Shown: positions 1-9,565 of the stretch, piece after piece
Numbering within the stretch: position 1 is the stretch's first letter
How the letters are laid out: every line of letters starts with the position of its first letter
NCBI GenBank assembly: GCA_963779645.1
Contig: CAVZYX010000015.1
Location: 186,001 to 250,000 of the forward strand
DNA: 64,000 nt
Origin: CALMBW01 sp963779645
GTDB lineage: Bacteria > Actinomycetota > CADDZG01 > WHSQ01
Direction of reading: 5' to 3'
Notes under the pieces: model-generated
What the model saw: the letters and a program-made list of their open reading frames with translations, nothing else
The model's database searches: none
What the model was told of the DNA's origin: nothing
Made by a program: the position numbers and the translations under genes

Positions 1-1
1 A

Positions 2-592
2 CTCAGGATCCAAGCAGACAACACCCGCGGGTGGGATGACGTCTCGGAAGACATCTTCTCGGAGCCCTTCCTACTCGAAAGACCGGTGCTCAAAGCTCTC
101 CGTTCCTCGGAGCCCGTCGTTCTCCTCATAGACGAGATCGACAAGCTCGACATGGAGGCCGAGGCACTGCTGCTCGAGGTTCTCTCCGATTGGCAAGTCA
201 CGATCCCGGAGATGGGAACCGTCGTTGCCAACCACCTCCCCCTGGTGATCCTCACGTCGAACAACTCGCGGGAGTTGTCCGAGGCCCTGAAACGGAGATG
301 CCTCTACCTCTACATGGATTACCCGGAGATCGAACGTGAGAAGAGCATCGTGCTCCAACGGGTCCCAGATCTCGATGCAGATCTTGCCGACCAGGTCGTA
401 CGGATCGTTCACAGCATCAGGCAGCTCGAGTTGAAGAAGGCTCCTTCGATCGCGGAGACCCTTGACTGGGCCCGCACACTGCTGCACCTAAATGTCTCAA
501 CGCTGGATCCGGAGATGATGCGCAAGACACTGTCCGTGCTACTGAAGTTCCAAACCGACATCGATAGGGCCCGCGAGCACCTGGACGCCTAG
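2..592 (+). CDS. MoxR-type AAA+ ATPase, 3' part only
   Basis: The gene enters from the left edge, so the N-terminus and the Walker A loop are outside the window; 196 codons are visible in phase from base 2. The fragment carries a Walker B motif (LLIDEIDK, about fragment residues 41-48), a sensor-1 stretch (ILTSNNSRELS) and an arginine-finger segment (KRRCLY). MoxR ATPases act as chaperone-like partners of von Willebrand A proteins, for instance in maturing metalloenzymes. The next gene, 13 bases downstream, encodes exactly such a VWA/CoxE protein, so the two very likely form one transcription unit. The client protein cannot be named from what is visible. Confidence 0.9.
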   Translation, partial: LRIQADNTRGWDDVSEDIFSEPFLLERPVLKALRSSEPVVLLIDEIDKLDMEAEALLLEVLSDWQVTIPEMGTVVANHLPLVILTSNNSRELSEALKRRCLYLYMDYPEIEREKSIVLQRVPDLDADLADQVVRIVHSIRQLELKKAPSIAETLDWARTLLHLNVSTLDPEMMRKTLSVLLKFQTDIDRAREHLDA

Positions 593-605
593 CGTGGCCA
601 ACTAG

Positions 606-1958
606 ATGCTGGACAGGATCCTCACTTTCTCGGATGCGCTGCGCGAGGCTGGAGTACCGGTTTCGGTCTCGGAGAACATCGACGCACTCCGCTCGCTCGC
701 TCATGTGCATCTGGAGCACCGGGATTCTTTCAAGGCTGCCCTCGCTGCCACTCTCATCAAGTCCGAAAGCCATCGACCTACGTTCGACCAGATGTTCAAC
801 ATCTACTTCGATGGGGCCGGACCGCCAGAGCTAGACCTATTGCGCGACGCGGAGTTGCAAGAGATCGATCCCGAGTCGTTCCTTAACGACCTCTACGGGA
901 ACATCGCTTCAGGATCCGGAGACACGCGTGAGGCAGCTCGGAGAGCCGTAGGCATGTTCGGGAGGGTCGAGAACTCACCTTCAGGCAGTCTCTACTTCGA
1001 GTACCCGGTGTTCAGAGCGCTCGACATGGACATCCTCCTGGAGCGTCTCTTGTCCTCTGGCGCAGACTTCGAACAACTGGACCCGTACGAGGCGAGAGTG
1101 GTGCGGGATCGCTTCGAAGAAGCCGTTGCCGCCTTTCGAACTGCCGTGAGGGCTGAGGTACAACAGCGCGTTTCCCGGAGAAAGGGTCCCGAGTCGGTAA
1201 CGCGCCACTCGATACGTCCCCTTCCAGAAGACCTCGACCTGGCAACGGCTTCTCGCGCCGAGCTAGACGATATGCGCAAGACGATCCGACCCCTGGCAAG
1301 GAAACTCGCAGCGCGAGCTTCGATGAGGCGGCGGCGCTTCCACAAGGGCGGACTCGATGCACGCCGAACGATGCGTCGGTCCCTATCCACCGGTGGTGTT
1401 CCCTTCGACATAGCGATGAAGCACCGACCTCCGCACAAGCCGGAGCTGTTCGTTCTCTGTGACATCTCATCGTCCGTAGCTCGGTTCGCGCGGTTCTCTC
1501 TAATGCTTGTGCACGCTCTTTCATCTCAATTCACTAAGGTCCGCTCCTTCGTGTTCATCGACACACTCGATGAAGTCACGCGTCTGTTCGAGCACGAGGA
1601 CTTCCTCACGGCCGTAGACCGTGTCAACACGGAAGCTCAAGTCGTTTGGATAGACGGGCACAGTAACTACGGGGCATCGCTGGCTCGCTTCGCCGACGCC
1701 TACGGTTCCGATGTTGGTGGTCGTTCAACGATCCTCATCCTTGGCGACGCGCGGAACAATCACCGGGCTCCAAAGGCTGAGGTACTGAAAGGGATCCAAG
1801 CCAAAGCCAAGCACGTCTATTGGCTGAATCCAGAACCCGAGTCTTACTGGGACACAGGTGACTCGGCGGCGTCCGCCTATGCCGGGTTCACCGATGGGAT
1901 GTTCGAAGTGAGAACCATGAGACAGCTCGAGCGGTTCGTGGAGCGGGTCATCGGCTAG
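606..1958 (+). CDS. CoxE-like VWA-domain protein
   Basis: A 450-residue soluble protein whose C-terminal half is a von Willebrand A / CoxE-like domain. The metal-ion-dependent adhesion motif DISSS lies near residue 287, followed by the helices and strands typical of CoxE. The N-terminal half is helical and charged, with an Arg-rich stretch (ASMRRRRFHKGG) just before the VWA domain. The start is the ATG 13 bases after the MoxR-type gene, which fits co-translation. MoxR plus CoxE pairs are known in CO-dehydrogenase maturation and in general metal-insertion or remodelling, but no CO dehydrogenase genes are visible here, so the target is unknown. Confidence 0.88.
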   Translation: MLDRILTFSDALREAGVPVSVSENIDALRSLAHVHLEHRDSFKAALAATLIKSESHRPTFDQMFNIYFDGAGPPELDLLRDAELQEIDPESFLNDLYGNIASGSGDTREAARRAVGMFGRVENSPSGSLYFEYPVFRALDMDILLERLLSSGADFEQLDPYEARVVRDRFEEAVAAFRTAVRAEVQQRVSRRKGPESVTRHSIRPLPEDLDLATASRAELDDMRKTIRPLARKLAARASMRRRRFHKGGLDARRTMRRSLSTGGVPFDIAMKHRPPHKPELFVLCDISSSVARFARFSLMLVHALSSQFTKVRSFVFIDTLDEVTRLFEHEDFLTAVDRVNTEAQVVWIDGHSNYGASLARFADAYGSDVGGRSTILILGDARNNHRAPKAEVLKGIQAKAKHVYWLNPEPESYWDTGDSAASAYAGFTDGMFEVRTMRQLERFVERVIG

Positions 1959-1989
1959 GAGCATTCCACTGTCAAAGCTTAGGACACGA

Positions 1990-2017
1990 GAAAGGGGCCC
2001 CCGAGGGGGCCCCTTTC
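1990..2017. terminator. Bidirectional hairpin terminator
   Basis: A GC-rich inverted repeat (arms GAAAGGGGCCCCC / GGGGGCCCCTTTC around a GA centre) sits between two converging genes, the VWA gene on + and the solute-binding protein on -. The A/T ends of the arms provide a short U tract in both directions, so it can stop transcription of both units. Confidence 0.85.
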
Positions 2018-2033
2018 TAACAACAGTGACTGT

Positions 2034-3242
2034 CTACTCTACGAAGTCGGATGCGGGACCAAGCGACACGAAGTTGCCTGCGTCATTGCTCCACTCGTAG
2101 ATCCAGATGTCGGCCAGAGGGTCGGCTTCGAACTCACCAACGTCACTCCAGGAGTACGCCTTGGCGATGCCCTGGATACCGTCGGCGTTAGCGAAGTGCT
2201 CGACCACTGCAGCACGAACGTCCTCGATGGGCTCGTCACCACTGAGGCCAGACAGCGCCTCGATGACGATGTTCGTGACGTCGTAGAGGTCCGTCGCGAA
2301 CGTGCCCGGAGCGTTCTCTCCGTACTCGGCACTCATCGCATCGACGAACTCCGTGGCCCCGTCGATCTTCAGCGGGTCGGCGCACGGACAAGTGACGATG
2401 GCGCCCTCGGCGCCTTCACCGACGAGCTCACCGAAGCTCGGGTCCTTGGTGCCGTCGCCAGAGACGAACGGAACATCGACGCCGGCTTCCTGGAGCTGCT
2501 TCATGAGCGGGCCAGCCTGCGGTGTGTAACCACCGTAGTAGACGACGTCCGGAGCAGCGTCCTTGATCTGTGCGACGACCGCCGAGTAGTCGGTCTCTTC
2601 CGGGTTGATCACGAAGGGACCAACAGCGGTGTCACCGAGTACTTCTTGTACCGACTCGGCAAGACCCTTGGAGTAGTCCTGGTTGTCGTGCGCGACTGCC
2701 ACGACGCTCGGGCTGTAGACGGCCTGGATGTACTCAGCCGCAACCGGGCCCTGCACACCGTCAGAGGCGACGGCGCGGTACCAGGTCTCGAAGCCCTGCT
2801 CGTCGATCGTGTCGTTGGTTCCCGTTCCGGAGATAAGCACCCCGGCCTCCATGAAGATCTCACCAGTTGCCAGAGTCTCTCCGGAGAAGTACGGGCACAT
2901 GCAAGCGACCAGTGTCTCGTCTCCTACGAGGTTCTGCGCAAGCGCAGGTGCCTGGTCGGGCGATCCCTGGCTGTCCTCGGATGTGTACTCGAGGGTGCAT
3001 GCCAGACTTCCTTCTTCGTTCGCTTGAGTTACCGCGAACTCAACACCCTCGGAGATCGGTACGCCCAGGGTGGCATAGTCACCCGACAGTGCGCCCATCG
3101 TTCCGATCGTCCAGGTGCAATCCTTTGGCTCATCGCTACCGCCCGCGTCGTCACCCTCGTCATCGTCGCCGCCACAAGCAGCGGTGATCAACGCTAGGGC
3201 AGCCACGAGCGCCAGAAGACGCCAGAGTGCCTTACGACCCAT
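2034..3242 (-). CDS. ABC-type branched-chain amino acid (LivK-like) binding lipoprotein
   Basis: A 402-residue type-I periplasmic-binding-fold lipoprotein. A signal peptide ends in a lipobox (ITAACGG, Cys about residue 23) followed by an acidic Asp/Glu/Gly linker, typical of high-GC Gram-positives. The mature part has the LivK/leucine-binding-protein layout: TIGTMGALSGDYATLG near the N-terminus, then a VVAVAHDNQDYSKGLA stretch and a YYGGYTPQAGPLMKQL stretch. The ATG is preceded by AAGGGGGA. No permease or ATPase genes of a Liv transporter are adjacent, so it is an orphan binding protein; the ligand cannot be read from sequence. Confidence 0.88.
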   Translation of the reverse strand: MGRKALWRLLALVAALALITAACGGDDDEGDDAGGSDEPKDCTWTIGTMGALSGDYATLGVPISEGVEFAVTQANEEGSLACTLEYTSEDSQGSPDQAPALAQNLVGDETLVACMCPYFSGETLATGEIFMEAGVLISGTGTNDTIDEQGFETWYRAVASDGVQGPVAAEYIQAVYSPSVVAVAHDNQDYSKGLAESVQEVLGDTAVGPFVINPEETDYSAVVAQIKDAAPDVVYYGGYTPQAGPLMKQLQEAGVDVPFVSGDGTKDPSFGELVGEGAEGAIVTCPCADPLKIDGATEFVDAMSAEYGENAPGTFATDLYDVTNIVIEALSGLSGDEPIEDVRAAVVEHFANADGIQGIAKAYSWSDVGEFEADPLADIWIYEWSNDAGNFVSLGPASDFVE

Positions 3243-3262
3243 CCATATCCCCCTTGTTCCTA

Positions 3263-3281
3263 GACCCTGTTTTCTAGGGTC
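3263..3281. promoter_or_regulatory. Inverted repeat upstream of the LivK-like gene
   Basis: GACCCT-N7-AGGGTC lies 21 bases upstream of the LivK-like start on the minus strand, in the divergent gap with the GH38 gene. Its place suggests an operator or the end of a leader, but no regulator is known. Confidence 0.35.
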
Positions 3282-3290
3282 ACCTCCACC

Positions 3291-3320
3291 GGTGCACCCC
3301 GGTGCTCCCCGGTGGTGCCC
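3291..3320. repeat. Three 10-bp direct repeats in a divergent promoter region
   Basis: Three head-to-tail units GGTGcaCCCC, GGTGctCCCC, GGTGgtGCCC follow each other with a 10-base period, about one helical turn. They lie between the LivK-like gene and the GH38 gene. Helical phasing is compatible with repeated protein contacts on one DNA face, but three imperfect copies may also be a simple GC-rich expansion. Confidence 0.4.
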
Positions 3321-3410
3321 GGAAAACCTACGTCAAAGCGGGCCTCCCGCACAACTACCCCTGTCGTAGGTGCCTACCGGCGGGGCCCCGGGGCGCAGTA
3401 GCCTTCGCCG

Positions 3411-5528
3411 GTGACCGTCTCCCGGCCGGTGCATCTGGTCCCCCACACCCATTGGGATCGGGAGTGGTACCTGCCCTTCGAGGGGTTCCGGTCGAAGCTT
3501 CTCACCACGCTTGACCTGCTTCTGGATGCCCTGGCGAGCGACCCCGGCTGGACGCACTTTCACCTGGATGGCCAAACCGCCATGATCGACGACTACCTCG
3601 AGAAGCGTCCAGAGCGTGCCCCGGATATCACCGCGTACATCAGGGCCGGACGACTGAGCTGCGGACCATGGGTGACCTTGGTGGACGAGTTCCTCGTGTC
3701 TGGCGAGTCGATCATTCGAAACCTGGAAGCAGGCTTGGCTCGCGCAGAACAACTTGGCGGTGCAGAGCGGCTGGGATACCTACCGGACCAGTTCGGCCAC
3801 ATCGGCCAGATGCCTCAGGTATTGAAGATGTTCGGTATCGACACGGCGATCACATGGCGAGGTGTTCCGTCGGACGTTGGGGAAACGGTTTTCTCATGGA
3901 GATCGCGTGAAGGATCGGAAGTGACGGCTACATACCTTCCGTTCGGATACGGACAGGGCAAACGACTACCGCCCGATCCCGATGCGCTGCTCCATCGTTT
4001 GGAACACGAGGAAGCAATGATGGCCGAGTTCCTAGCCGAGGGCCAAGCGATGTTGCTCACTGCAGGCGATGATCACGAACCTCCCGAACCAACACTTCCT
4101 CGCAACGTCGCGATCCTTCACGAGCGAGGCATCGACGTGCAGATCGTGTCCCTTGCAGATCACATCTCGACACAGCCGTTGCCGCGGTCGATCGTGGTCG
4201 GTGAACTGCGCTCCGCAGCTCGAGCGAACCTCTTGCCGAACACATACTCGGTTAGGCCGCAGCAGAAGCTCGAACGTGCAAGAGCGGAGCATCTGTTGGA
4301 ACGGTACGCAGAACCACTTGCAAGTTTGGTCCCAACCTTCGATTGGCCGCAGACCAAACTCGACGAAGCATGGACGCTGCTACACCTCAACGGCGCGCAC
4401 GACTCGGTATGCGGCTGCTCGACCGACGAAGTGGCGTCCGCGGTCGATCAACGCACGCGCGCCGTGATCAACATCGCCACCGAGGTCCGTGACCGCGCGC
4501 TCACCACATTGGCGAAGCAGATCGCTGCGCCCGGGACTTTGCAGTTCAACCCCTCTCCGTTCGGCAGGGACGGAGTACCGGGCGTTGGATGGGCAGTTAC
4601 CGATACAGGCCCACCACTTCCAGAACCGCTTGAGATCGTTGTGAGTGGCGGTGTCTTCTCGGTGGGCGATGCGACCTTCGCTGTCGAAGACCAGAGCGAC
4701 ATCGGAGATCTCTACAACTTCGCCCCGGAAGGCGAGCCCTCCGTGGTCATGGATCTACAGGAGGCAGCGGGAGCAGTCGTAGCGAAAGGAAGAGGCTTCA
4801 CCGCTCTGATCACAGCCGAGGGCCGATCCGACGAAAGGTTCTTCTCTCTCGACATCGAGATCACGAACGAGGCTCCGGACCATCGGGTCCGTCTGCTGCA
4901 ATACCTACCGGAACCCGTGAACTCGACGAGAGCCGGCGCACCCTTCGAGGTCGTCGAACGACCGCCCCTCGGGGAAGGGGGGCCGGGAGAAATCGCGTCG
5001 CCGTGGTGGCCGGCTCGGGGATTCGTGATGGCGGGTACCTGTGGGTGGTTCGCGGAAGAGGTCTTCGAGTACGAGCTGATGACCGATGCTCTGGCTGTAA
5101 CCCTGATGCGGTGTACCGGAACGATCAGTCGACCGCATCCGATATCGACCCGGAAGGGTCCGGCGGGACCGGACGTTGCTACTCCCCTAGCCCAGCTGAT
5201 CGGAACGACCACTCGGCGGTTCGGTGTGCCGACGAGCGACCCCGGAGACGAGCTAGGTGACCTCTGGGAACGATTCGCGCTACCCATCGTTTCGGTGCCG
5301 GCCCCCGGAGGGGGCCGCCTGCCCGATATCGGCCGATTGATAGAGATAGTTGCGCCCGCGCTCTCGTCGATCAGACGCAAGGGTGACGAACTTGAGATCC
5401 GCGTCCACAACCCCGGGCCGCTGCCCTCACGGGCATCGATCGCGAACACGGGTTTCCCTCTGAGACCCTTCGAGATAGCCACGAAACACCTTGACCGCTC
5501 GGCAGGACGCGCGCACAACGGGGGTTAA
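3411..5528 (+). CDS. Glycoside hydrolase family 38 alpha-mannosidase
   Basis: A 705-residue protein that opens with the GH38 signature HTHWDREWY (about residues 10-18; His and Asp are zinc ligands). The catalytic region includes LPDQFGHIGQMPQV near residue 125, where the Asp is the likely nucleophile, and HLNGAHDSVCGCS around residue 325 with another zinc-ligand His. The C-terminal part is the beta-rich mannosidase domain and closes with a PFEIATKHL-type segment, so the gene looks complete though shorter than many family members (about 800-1000). There is no signal peptide, suggesting cytoplasmic trimming of mannosides. The start is a GTG. Confidence 0.9.
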   Translation: MTVSRPVHLVPHTHWDREWYLPFEGFRSKLLTTLDLLLDALASDPGWTHFHLDGQTAMIDDYLEKRPERAPDITAYIRAGRLSCGPWVTLVDEFLVSGESIIRNLEAGLARAEQLGGAERLGYLPDQFGHIGQMPQVLKMFGIDTAITWRGVPSDVGETVFSWRSREGSEVTATYLPFGYGQGKRLPPDPDALLHRLEHEEAMMAEFLAEGQAMLLTAGDDHEPPEPTLPRNVAILHERGIDVQIVSLADHISTQPLPRSIVVGELRSAARANLLPNTYSVRPQQKLERARAEHLLERYAEPLASLVPTFDWPQTKLDEAWTLLHLNGAHDSVCGCSTDEVASAVDQRTRAVINIATEVRDRALTTLAKQIAAPGTLQFNPSPFGRDGVPGVGWAVTDTGPPLPEPLEIVVSGGVFSVGDATFAVEDQSDIGDLYNFAPEGEPSVVMDLQEAAGAVVAKGRGFTALITAEGRSDERFFSLDIEITNEAPDHRVRLLQYLPEPVNSTRAGAPFEVVERPPLGEGGPGEIASPWWPARGFVMAGTCGWFAEEVFEYELMTDALAVTLMRCTGTISRPHPISTRKGPAGPDVATPLAQLIGTTTRRFGVPTSDPGDELGDLWERFALPIVSVPAPGGGRLPDIGRLIEIVAPALSSIRRKGDELEIRVHNPGPLPSRASIANTGFPLRPFEIATKHLDRSAGRAHNGG

Positions 5529-5564
5529 CGTTGGCGGCGGGACATCGACTAGATCCGAGGCGGC

Positions 5565-8102
5565 GTGGTTAAGAGATCCGAGGCTGAAGCAACCCAATCA
5601 CATCTGGATAGCCGGCTGCTCGAACAGGCCCAAGCCGCCCTCATCGCGGTCACACCTGAAGGTGTCGTTACGCATTGGAACAAGTACGCGGAGATCGTCT
5701 ATGGCTACGACCGCGTCGAGGCGATCGGCTCGAACATCCGCGATCTCATCATCCCGGCGTCCGAACGAGCCTCCTTCGAAGCAAACTTCCATGACGTTCT
5801 CCATGGCGGCATCTGGGAAGCAGACGCCAGACGCCAGTCGAAGCACGGGACATATGTCGACGTTCACGTCAATTACTCACCGCTCGAAAGCGAAGCGGGA
5901 ATCATCACAGGCGCAGTCAGCGTCTCCTTCGACATAACTCAGCGGCTGAGGACAGAGCGTCGTCTTGCCGTCTCGTACCGCGTTTCTCGGATCCTCTCTG
6001 AGGCCGACCATATCTTCGAAGCATCTCCACTTCTTTTGGAGGCCATCTGTCGCAGCCTGAACTGGTCCTTGGGAGCGATGTGGCGCGTCGACCGCATGGC
6101 GGATGAGCTCCGCTGTCTGGATGTATGGCACGACGCTTCCGGGGAGTTCACCGAGTTCGAAGACGCCACGAGATGGATGACTTTCAAGAAAGGCATAGGC
6201 GTGCCCGGTCGCGTTTGGGATGCTCGTGCGACGCGTTGGATCGAAGACCTTGATGTCGACGACAACTTCCCGAGGCACGCCGCCGCCGATCAGGCTGCGT
6301 TCCGTGCGGCCCTCGGATTCCCCATCCTCCTTCGGGGTGAAGTACTCGGGGTCATCGAATTCTTCAGCCCCGAGATCAGGAAACCCGACGAGGACATGAT
6401 CGACCTGATGACCTCGATCGGCAGTCAGGTGGGGCAGTTCATGGAGCGCAAGCAGGCGGAGGAGGACAGCCGGACGAGCGAGGCGCGCAAGGCGGCGATC
6501 GTGGAATCGGCATTGGACTGCGTGATCACGATGGACCATCTCGGTTACGTCTCCGAGTTCAATCCGGCCGCGGAAGAGGTCTTCGGATTGAATCGGGAAG
6601 AGATCGTGGGGCAGGAGATGGCGTCTCTCATCATCCCGCCACAGTTGCGCGACGGTCACCGCAAAGGGCTCCTCCATTACCTCGAAACAGGCGACGGCCC
6701 CGTGATCGGCCAACGGATCGAGATAACGGCAATGAAGGCCGACGGAACTGAGTTCCCGATCGAGCTTTCCGTGTCGAGGGTGGACGTTCCCGGCCCGCCC
6801 GTTTTCACGGGTTACATCCGAGACATAACCGAGCGCAAGGAGTCCGAGTCCGAGCGCGTAAGGCTTCTACAAGCCGAACAAGAGGCAAGGGCTCAGGCTG
6901 AGAAGGCTTCGCGGAGATTGGCTCAACTCCAGAGGATCACGGACGCAGCCCTTTCCCATCTTGCAGTGGAGGATCTCCTCGACGAGTTGCTCACTCGCAT
7001 CACCGAAACGCTTGATAGTGAAGTAGCGGCGATCCTTCTCGTCAGGGAAGACACACAGGATCTAAGTGTGCGCGCGGTACGAGGGCTGGGGATCCATGCG
7101 AACTCACTGCCTTCGGTTCCGATCGGAGAACAAGCCGCGGGGATGGTGGCCGCAACAGGCGAGCCACTGATCATCGGTGACCTGGACGCTTCAACTATCG
7201 AGGCGCCTATCCTTCGCCAAGAAAAAATGCGCTCGCTGATGGTTGTGCCTCTCTTACTCGGCGAGGTGACGATCGGTGTTCTCGTTACCGCCGCGGGCGA
7301 GCCCAACCGATTCACCGAAGACGACCTCATGCTGTTGAGGCTTGCAGCCGATCGTGTGGCAGCCCCCATCCAGAACGCAAACCTCTTCGAACGAGAGCAT
7401 CAGATCAACATGCAGCTGCAGCGCAGCATGCTCCCGGCGAAGATCCCACACACCCCAAGTATGCAAGTGGTGGAGCGCTATGTACCCGGTGGTGCGGGAC
7501 TGGCGGTCGGAGGAGACTGGTACGACGTGATGGTTCTCCCCGATGGTCGCGTTGGTCTCGTTATCGGCGACGTTGTCGGCAAGGGCATCCGTGCCGCATC
7601 GGTCATGGGGCAATTGCGCAACACGTTAAGAGGTTTCGCTCTGGAGGGTCACCCAGCAAGCTTCGTCGTTGAGCGGGTCAACAGGCTGACCGAAAGTTTC
7701 GACCGGGCCACGATGGCCACCATGATCTACGTCCTGTACAACCCCGCCACTCGTGAGATGACTTACGCGAACGCCGGGCACCCTCCCCCTTTGATCCGCC
7801 ACCCCGATGGGTCTGTGCAGATCTTGAAGATGACCGAAAACGTCCCACTCGGTGTCATGACCGACGAGACCTATGCACTTGAACACTTCGATCTGGCCCC
7901 AGGCTCCGAAGTGCTTCTCTACACCGACGGTTTGATCGAAGAACCGGGGGAAAGCATCGAGCTCGGCCTCGCTAGCCTGAAGGAGACGATGGGCGCGGCC
8001 CCCCACAACCTCGAGGCATTCTGCGATCACATCCTCGAAGCAGTTTTCAAGGAGCGCGAACGCTCCGACGACGTAGCCCTCCTAGCTTTCCGCCCCGACT
8101 GA
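5565..8102 (+). CDS. PAS-GAF-PAS-GAF-SpoIIE (PP2C-type) serine phosphatase
   Basis: A soluble multidomain signalling protein of 845 residues. Domains in order: PAS (about 15-130), GAF (150-290), PAS (300-425, followed by a DITERK linker and a short coiled coil), GAF (455-610), and a C-terminal SpoIIE/PP2C phosphatase domain (about 640-843). The phosphatase motifs are seen: GGDWYDV near residue 648, IGDVVGKG, ANAGHPPP, LYTDGLIE near 786 and a terminal RSDDVALLAF. In actinobacteria such proteins dephosphorylate anti-sigma-factor antagonists and so drive stress sigma factors. No antagonist or anti-sigma gene is adjacent. Start GTG; an initial MVKR is predicted. Confidence 0.92.
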   Translation: MVKRSEAEATQSHLDSRLLEQAQAALIAVTPEGVVTHWNKYAEIVYGYDRVEAIGSNIRDLIIPASERASFEANFHDVLHGGIWEADARRQSKHGTYVDVHVNYSPLESEAGIITGAVSVSFDITQRLRTERRLAVSYRVSRILSEADHIFEASPLLLEAICRSLNWSLGAMWRVDRMADELRCLDVWHDASGEFTEFEDATRWMTFKKGIGVPGRVWDARATRWIEDLDVDDNFPRHAAADQAAFRAALGFPILLRGEVLGVIEFFSPEIRKPDEDMIDLMTSIGSQVGQFMERKQAEEDSRTSEARKAAIVESALDCVITMDHLGYVSEFNPAAEEVFGLNREEIVGQEMASLIIPPQLRDGHRKGLLHYLETGDGPVIGQRIEITAMKADGTEFPIELSVSRVDVPGPPVFTGYIRDITERKESESERVRLLQAEQEARAQAEKASRRLAQLQRITDAALSHLAVEDLLDELLTRITETLDSEVAAILLVREDTQDLSVRAVRGLGIHANSLPSVPIGEQAAGMVAATGEPLIIGDLDASTIEAPILRQEKMRSLMVVPLLLGEVTIGVLVTAAGEPNRFTEDDLMLLRLAADRVAAPIQNANLFEREHQINMQLQRSMLPAKIPHTPSMQVVERYVPGGAGLAVGGDWYDVMVLPDGRVGLVIGDVVGKGIRAASVMGQLRNTLRGFALEGHPASFVVERVNRLTESFDRATMATMIYVLYNPATREMTYANAGHPPPLIRHPDGSVQILKMTENVPLGVMTDETYALEHFDLAPGSEVLLYTDGLIEEPGESIELGLASLKETMGAAPHNLEAFCDHILEAVFKERERSDDVALLAFRPD

Positions 8103-8112
8103 TCCGCTACGA

Positions 8113-9501
8113 CTAGAGGCCGGCTAGGTCGCTGATGACGAAGCTGACGGCTTCGGCCATCCGGTCTAGGTAGCTCTGGTCGACGTTCCCGATGTCGTCG
8201 CAGGCCTTGTGATAGCACTCGTCCATCCAGATGCCGGCGACCGCGTCGAACTCTTCTGCCTCGCTCGCGGAAACGATCATGTCCGCGCCCGAGAACAAAC
8301 CGCCAACGGGGACCCCTTCCCGCAGGAATGATCCGTGATCGGAGCGCCCCTCAAGATCGATGTCTTTGTAGGGAAGATCTTTCGACTCGAAGAAATCCTC
8401 GAAGAGGTCGTGGGCCCGTCCCGCGACGCCGGAACCGTCATCTGCGTAGATATGCGTGACGGCGTTAGGCGAGCCGAGCATGTCGAAGTTCAGGTAGATA
8501 GAGATGCGCTCGAGTTCGGCCGGTGACAGTTCGGAAACGTAATGGGAAGAACCGAGCAGACCCAATTCCTCTCCGGACCAGAAAGCGAAACGCAAACGCT
8601 TGTCAGGATCCGTTTCGGCGAGCTCTTGGGCCACTGCCAGGATCGTTGATATCCCCGACCCGTTGTCGTTGATCCCAGGTCCATCGATCACGGAATCGAG
8701 GTGGCCCCCCAACATCACGATCTCGTCACCGTCACCTTCGACGGACTCCGCTATCACGTTCGTCGTTGGGTGCTGTTCGTTGATCGCATCGACTTTGATG
8801 TGAACCTCTCCCCCGTTCGAAAGCACATGCCCCACTTCGTTACTCGCGGCCAAGACGGGAACCTCGATCTCGTTCGGGCTAAGGAGTGTGGGACGGAGAA
8901 CCTCACCAGCATCGAAATCGGGGAACGAGAAGATGACCGCCTCGGCACCCGCCTCTTCTGCGTTCACCACCTGATCCCTGAAGTAGCAAGGACCCGGCCG
9001 GAGCAATGCAACGTTGCCGTGCGGAAAGCCGGCGAACGCCTCGTCCCCGCAACCAGCTTGTAAACCTCCCCCTTCGTTGAAGGCGACTGGAGAGACGGTG
9101 GCAGTTAGCGAGCCAGATCCGGAGTACAACATCGCATTCAGATCGATCCCGTCCTCGAACTCGCGGCCCCCCACCACACGCAGCTTGCTTGGTGACTGCT
9201 GCTGGAAGAACGAGAAGTCGAAGGACTGCTCGTTGACCTCGTAGCCCGCCTCCTCGAGGACGCTCACCACATAGTCGACCGAAGCTTCGTGACCCGGGGT
9301 TCCCGCTGCCCTGGTTCCCCCGTTGGCGGTGGCGATCTCGTCCAGAGCACGAAGGTGTTCCTCGATGCTGGCTAGCGGAACGCTGTCGATGCCCGGCTCG
9401 GCAACCTCCGGTGGTTTGTCGTCGCTCGGACAGGCAGCGAGCAGCGCGAGGACGAACAGCGCTGAGACGAGGCGACCGAAGCTTCCCAGGCGAAGGTGCA
9501 T
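8113..9501 (-). CDS. Secreted M28-family aminopeptidase lipoprotein
   Basis: A 462-residue zinc peptidase of the M28 family, resembling the Streptomyces griseus-type aminopeptidase with an inserted PA domain. The N-terminus is a lipoprotein signal (LALLAAC, Cys24). Metal and catalytic residues are visible: GGHLDSV (His near 267), GINDNGSG (bridging Asp), SGEELGLLGS (catalytic Glu and Glu ligand), NFDMLGS (Asp) and RSDHGSF (His). It should release N-terminal amino acids from peptides at the cell surface. Its start lies 16 bases from a palindromic operator shared with divergent chrA. Confidence 0.93.
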   Translation of the reverse strand: MHLRLGSFGRLVSALFVLALLAACPSDDKPPEVAEPGIDSVPLASIEEHLRALDEIATANGGTRAAGTPGHEASVDYVVSVLEEAGYEVNEQSFDFSFFQQQSPSKLRVVGGREFEDGIDLNAMLYSGSGSLTATVSPVAFNEGGGLQAGCGDEAFAGFPHGNVALLRPGPCYFRDQVVNAEEAGAEAVIFSFPDFDAGEVLRPTLLSPNEIEVPVLAASNEVGHVLSNGGEVHIKVDAINEQHPTTNVIAESVEGDGDEIVMLGGHLDSVIDGPGINDNGSGISTILAVAQELAETDPDKRLRFAFWSGEELGLLGSSHYVSELSPAELERISIYLNFDMLGSPNAVTHIYADDGSGVAGRAHDLFEDFFESKDLPYKDIDLEGRSDHGSFLREGVPVGGLFSGADMIVSASEAEEFDAVAGIWMDECYHKACDDIGNVDQSYLDRMAEAVSFVISDLAGL

Positions 9502-9516
9502 ACCTCTCGAGCTTAC

Positions 9517-9534
9517 CTACTACTGGCGTAGTAG
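9517..9534. promoter_or_regulatory. Palindromic operator CTACTAC-N4-GTAGTAG, copy 1
   Basis: A perfect 7-bp-arm inverted repeat (CTACTAC TGGC GTAGTAG) lies in the 64-base gap between the divergent M28 peptidase and chrA genes. The same arms and the same 4-base spacer occur again at 11240-11257. Arms rich in TAC/GTA resemble operators of the BlaI/MecI/CopY winged-helix family; that link is inference and no such repressor gene is in the window. Confidence 0.75.
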
Positions 9535-9565
9535 CGCTGGTCTCCGTTTCTGAGGACAGAAGTGG

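Noticed and set aside
2196..3197. Plus-strand 333-codon frame antisense to the LivK-like gene
   Set aside because: The minus strand encodes a complete lipoprotein with family motifs; the antisense frame is Val/Arg/Asp-rich, typical of a GC-rich shadow.
3291..3320. CRISPR-like array
   Set aside because: Three 10-base units without spacers; no cas genes in the window.
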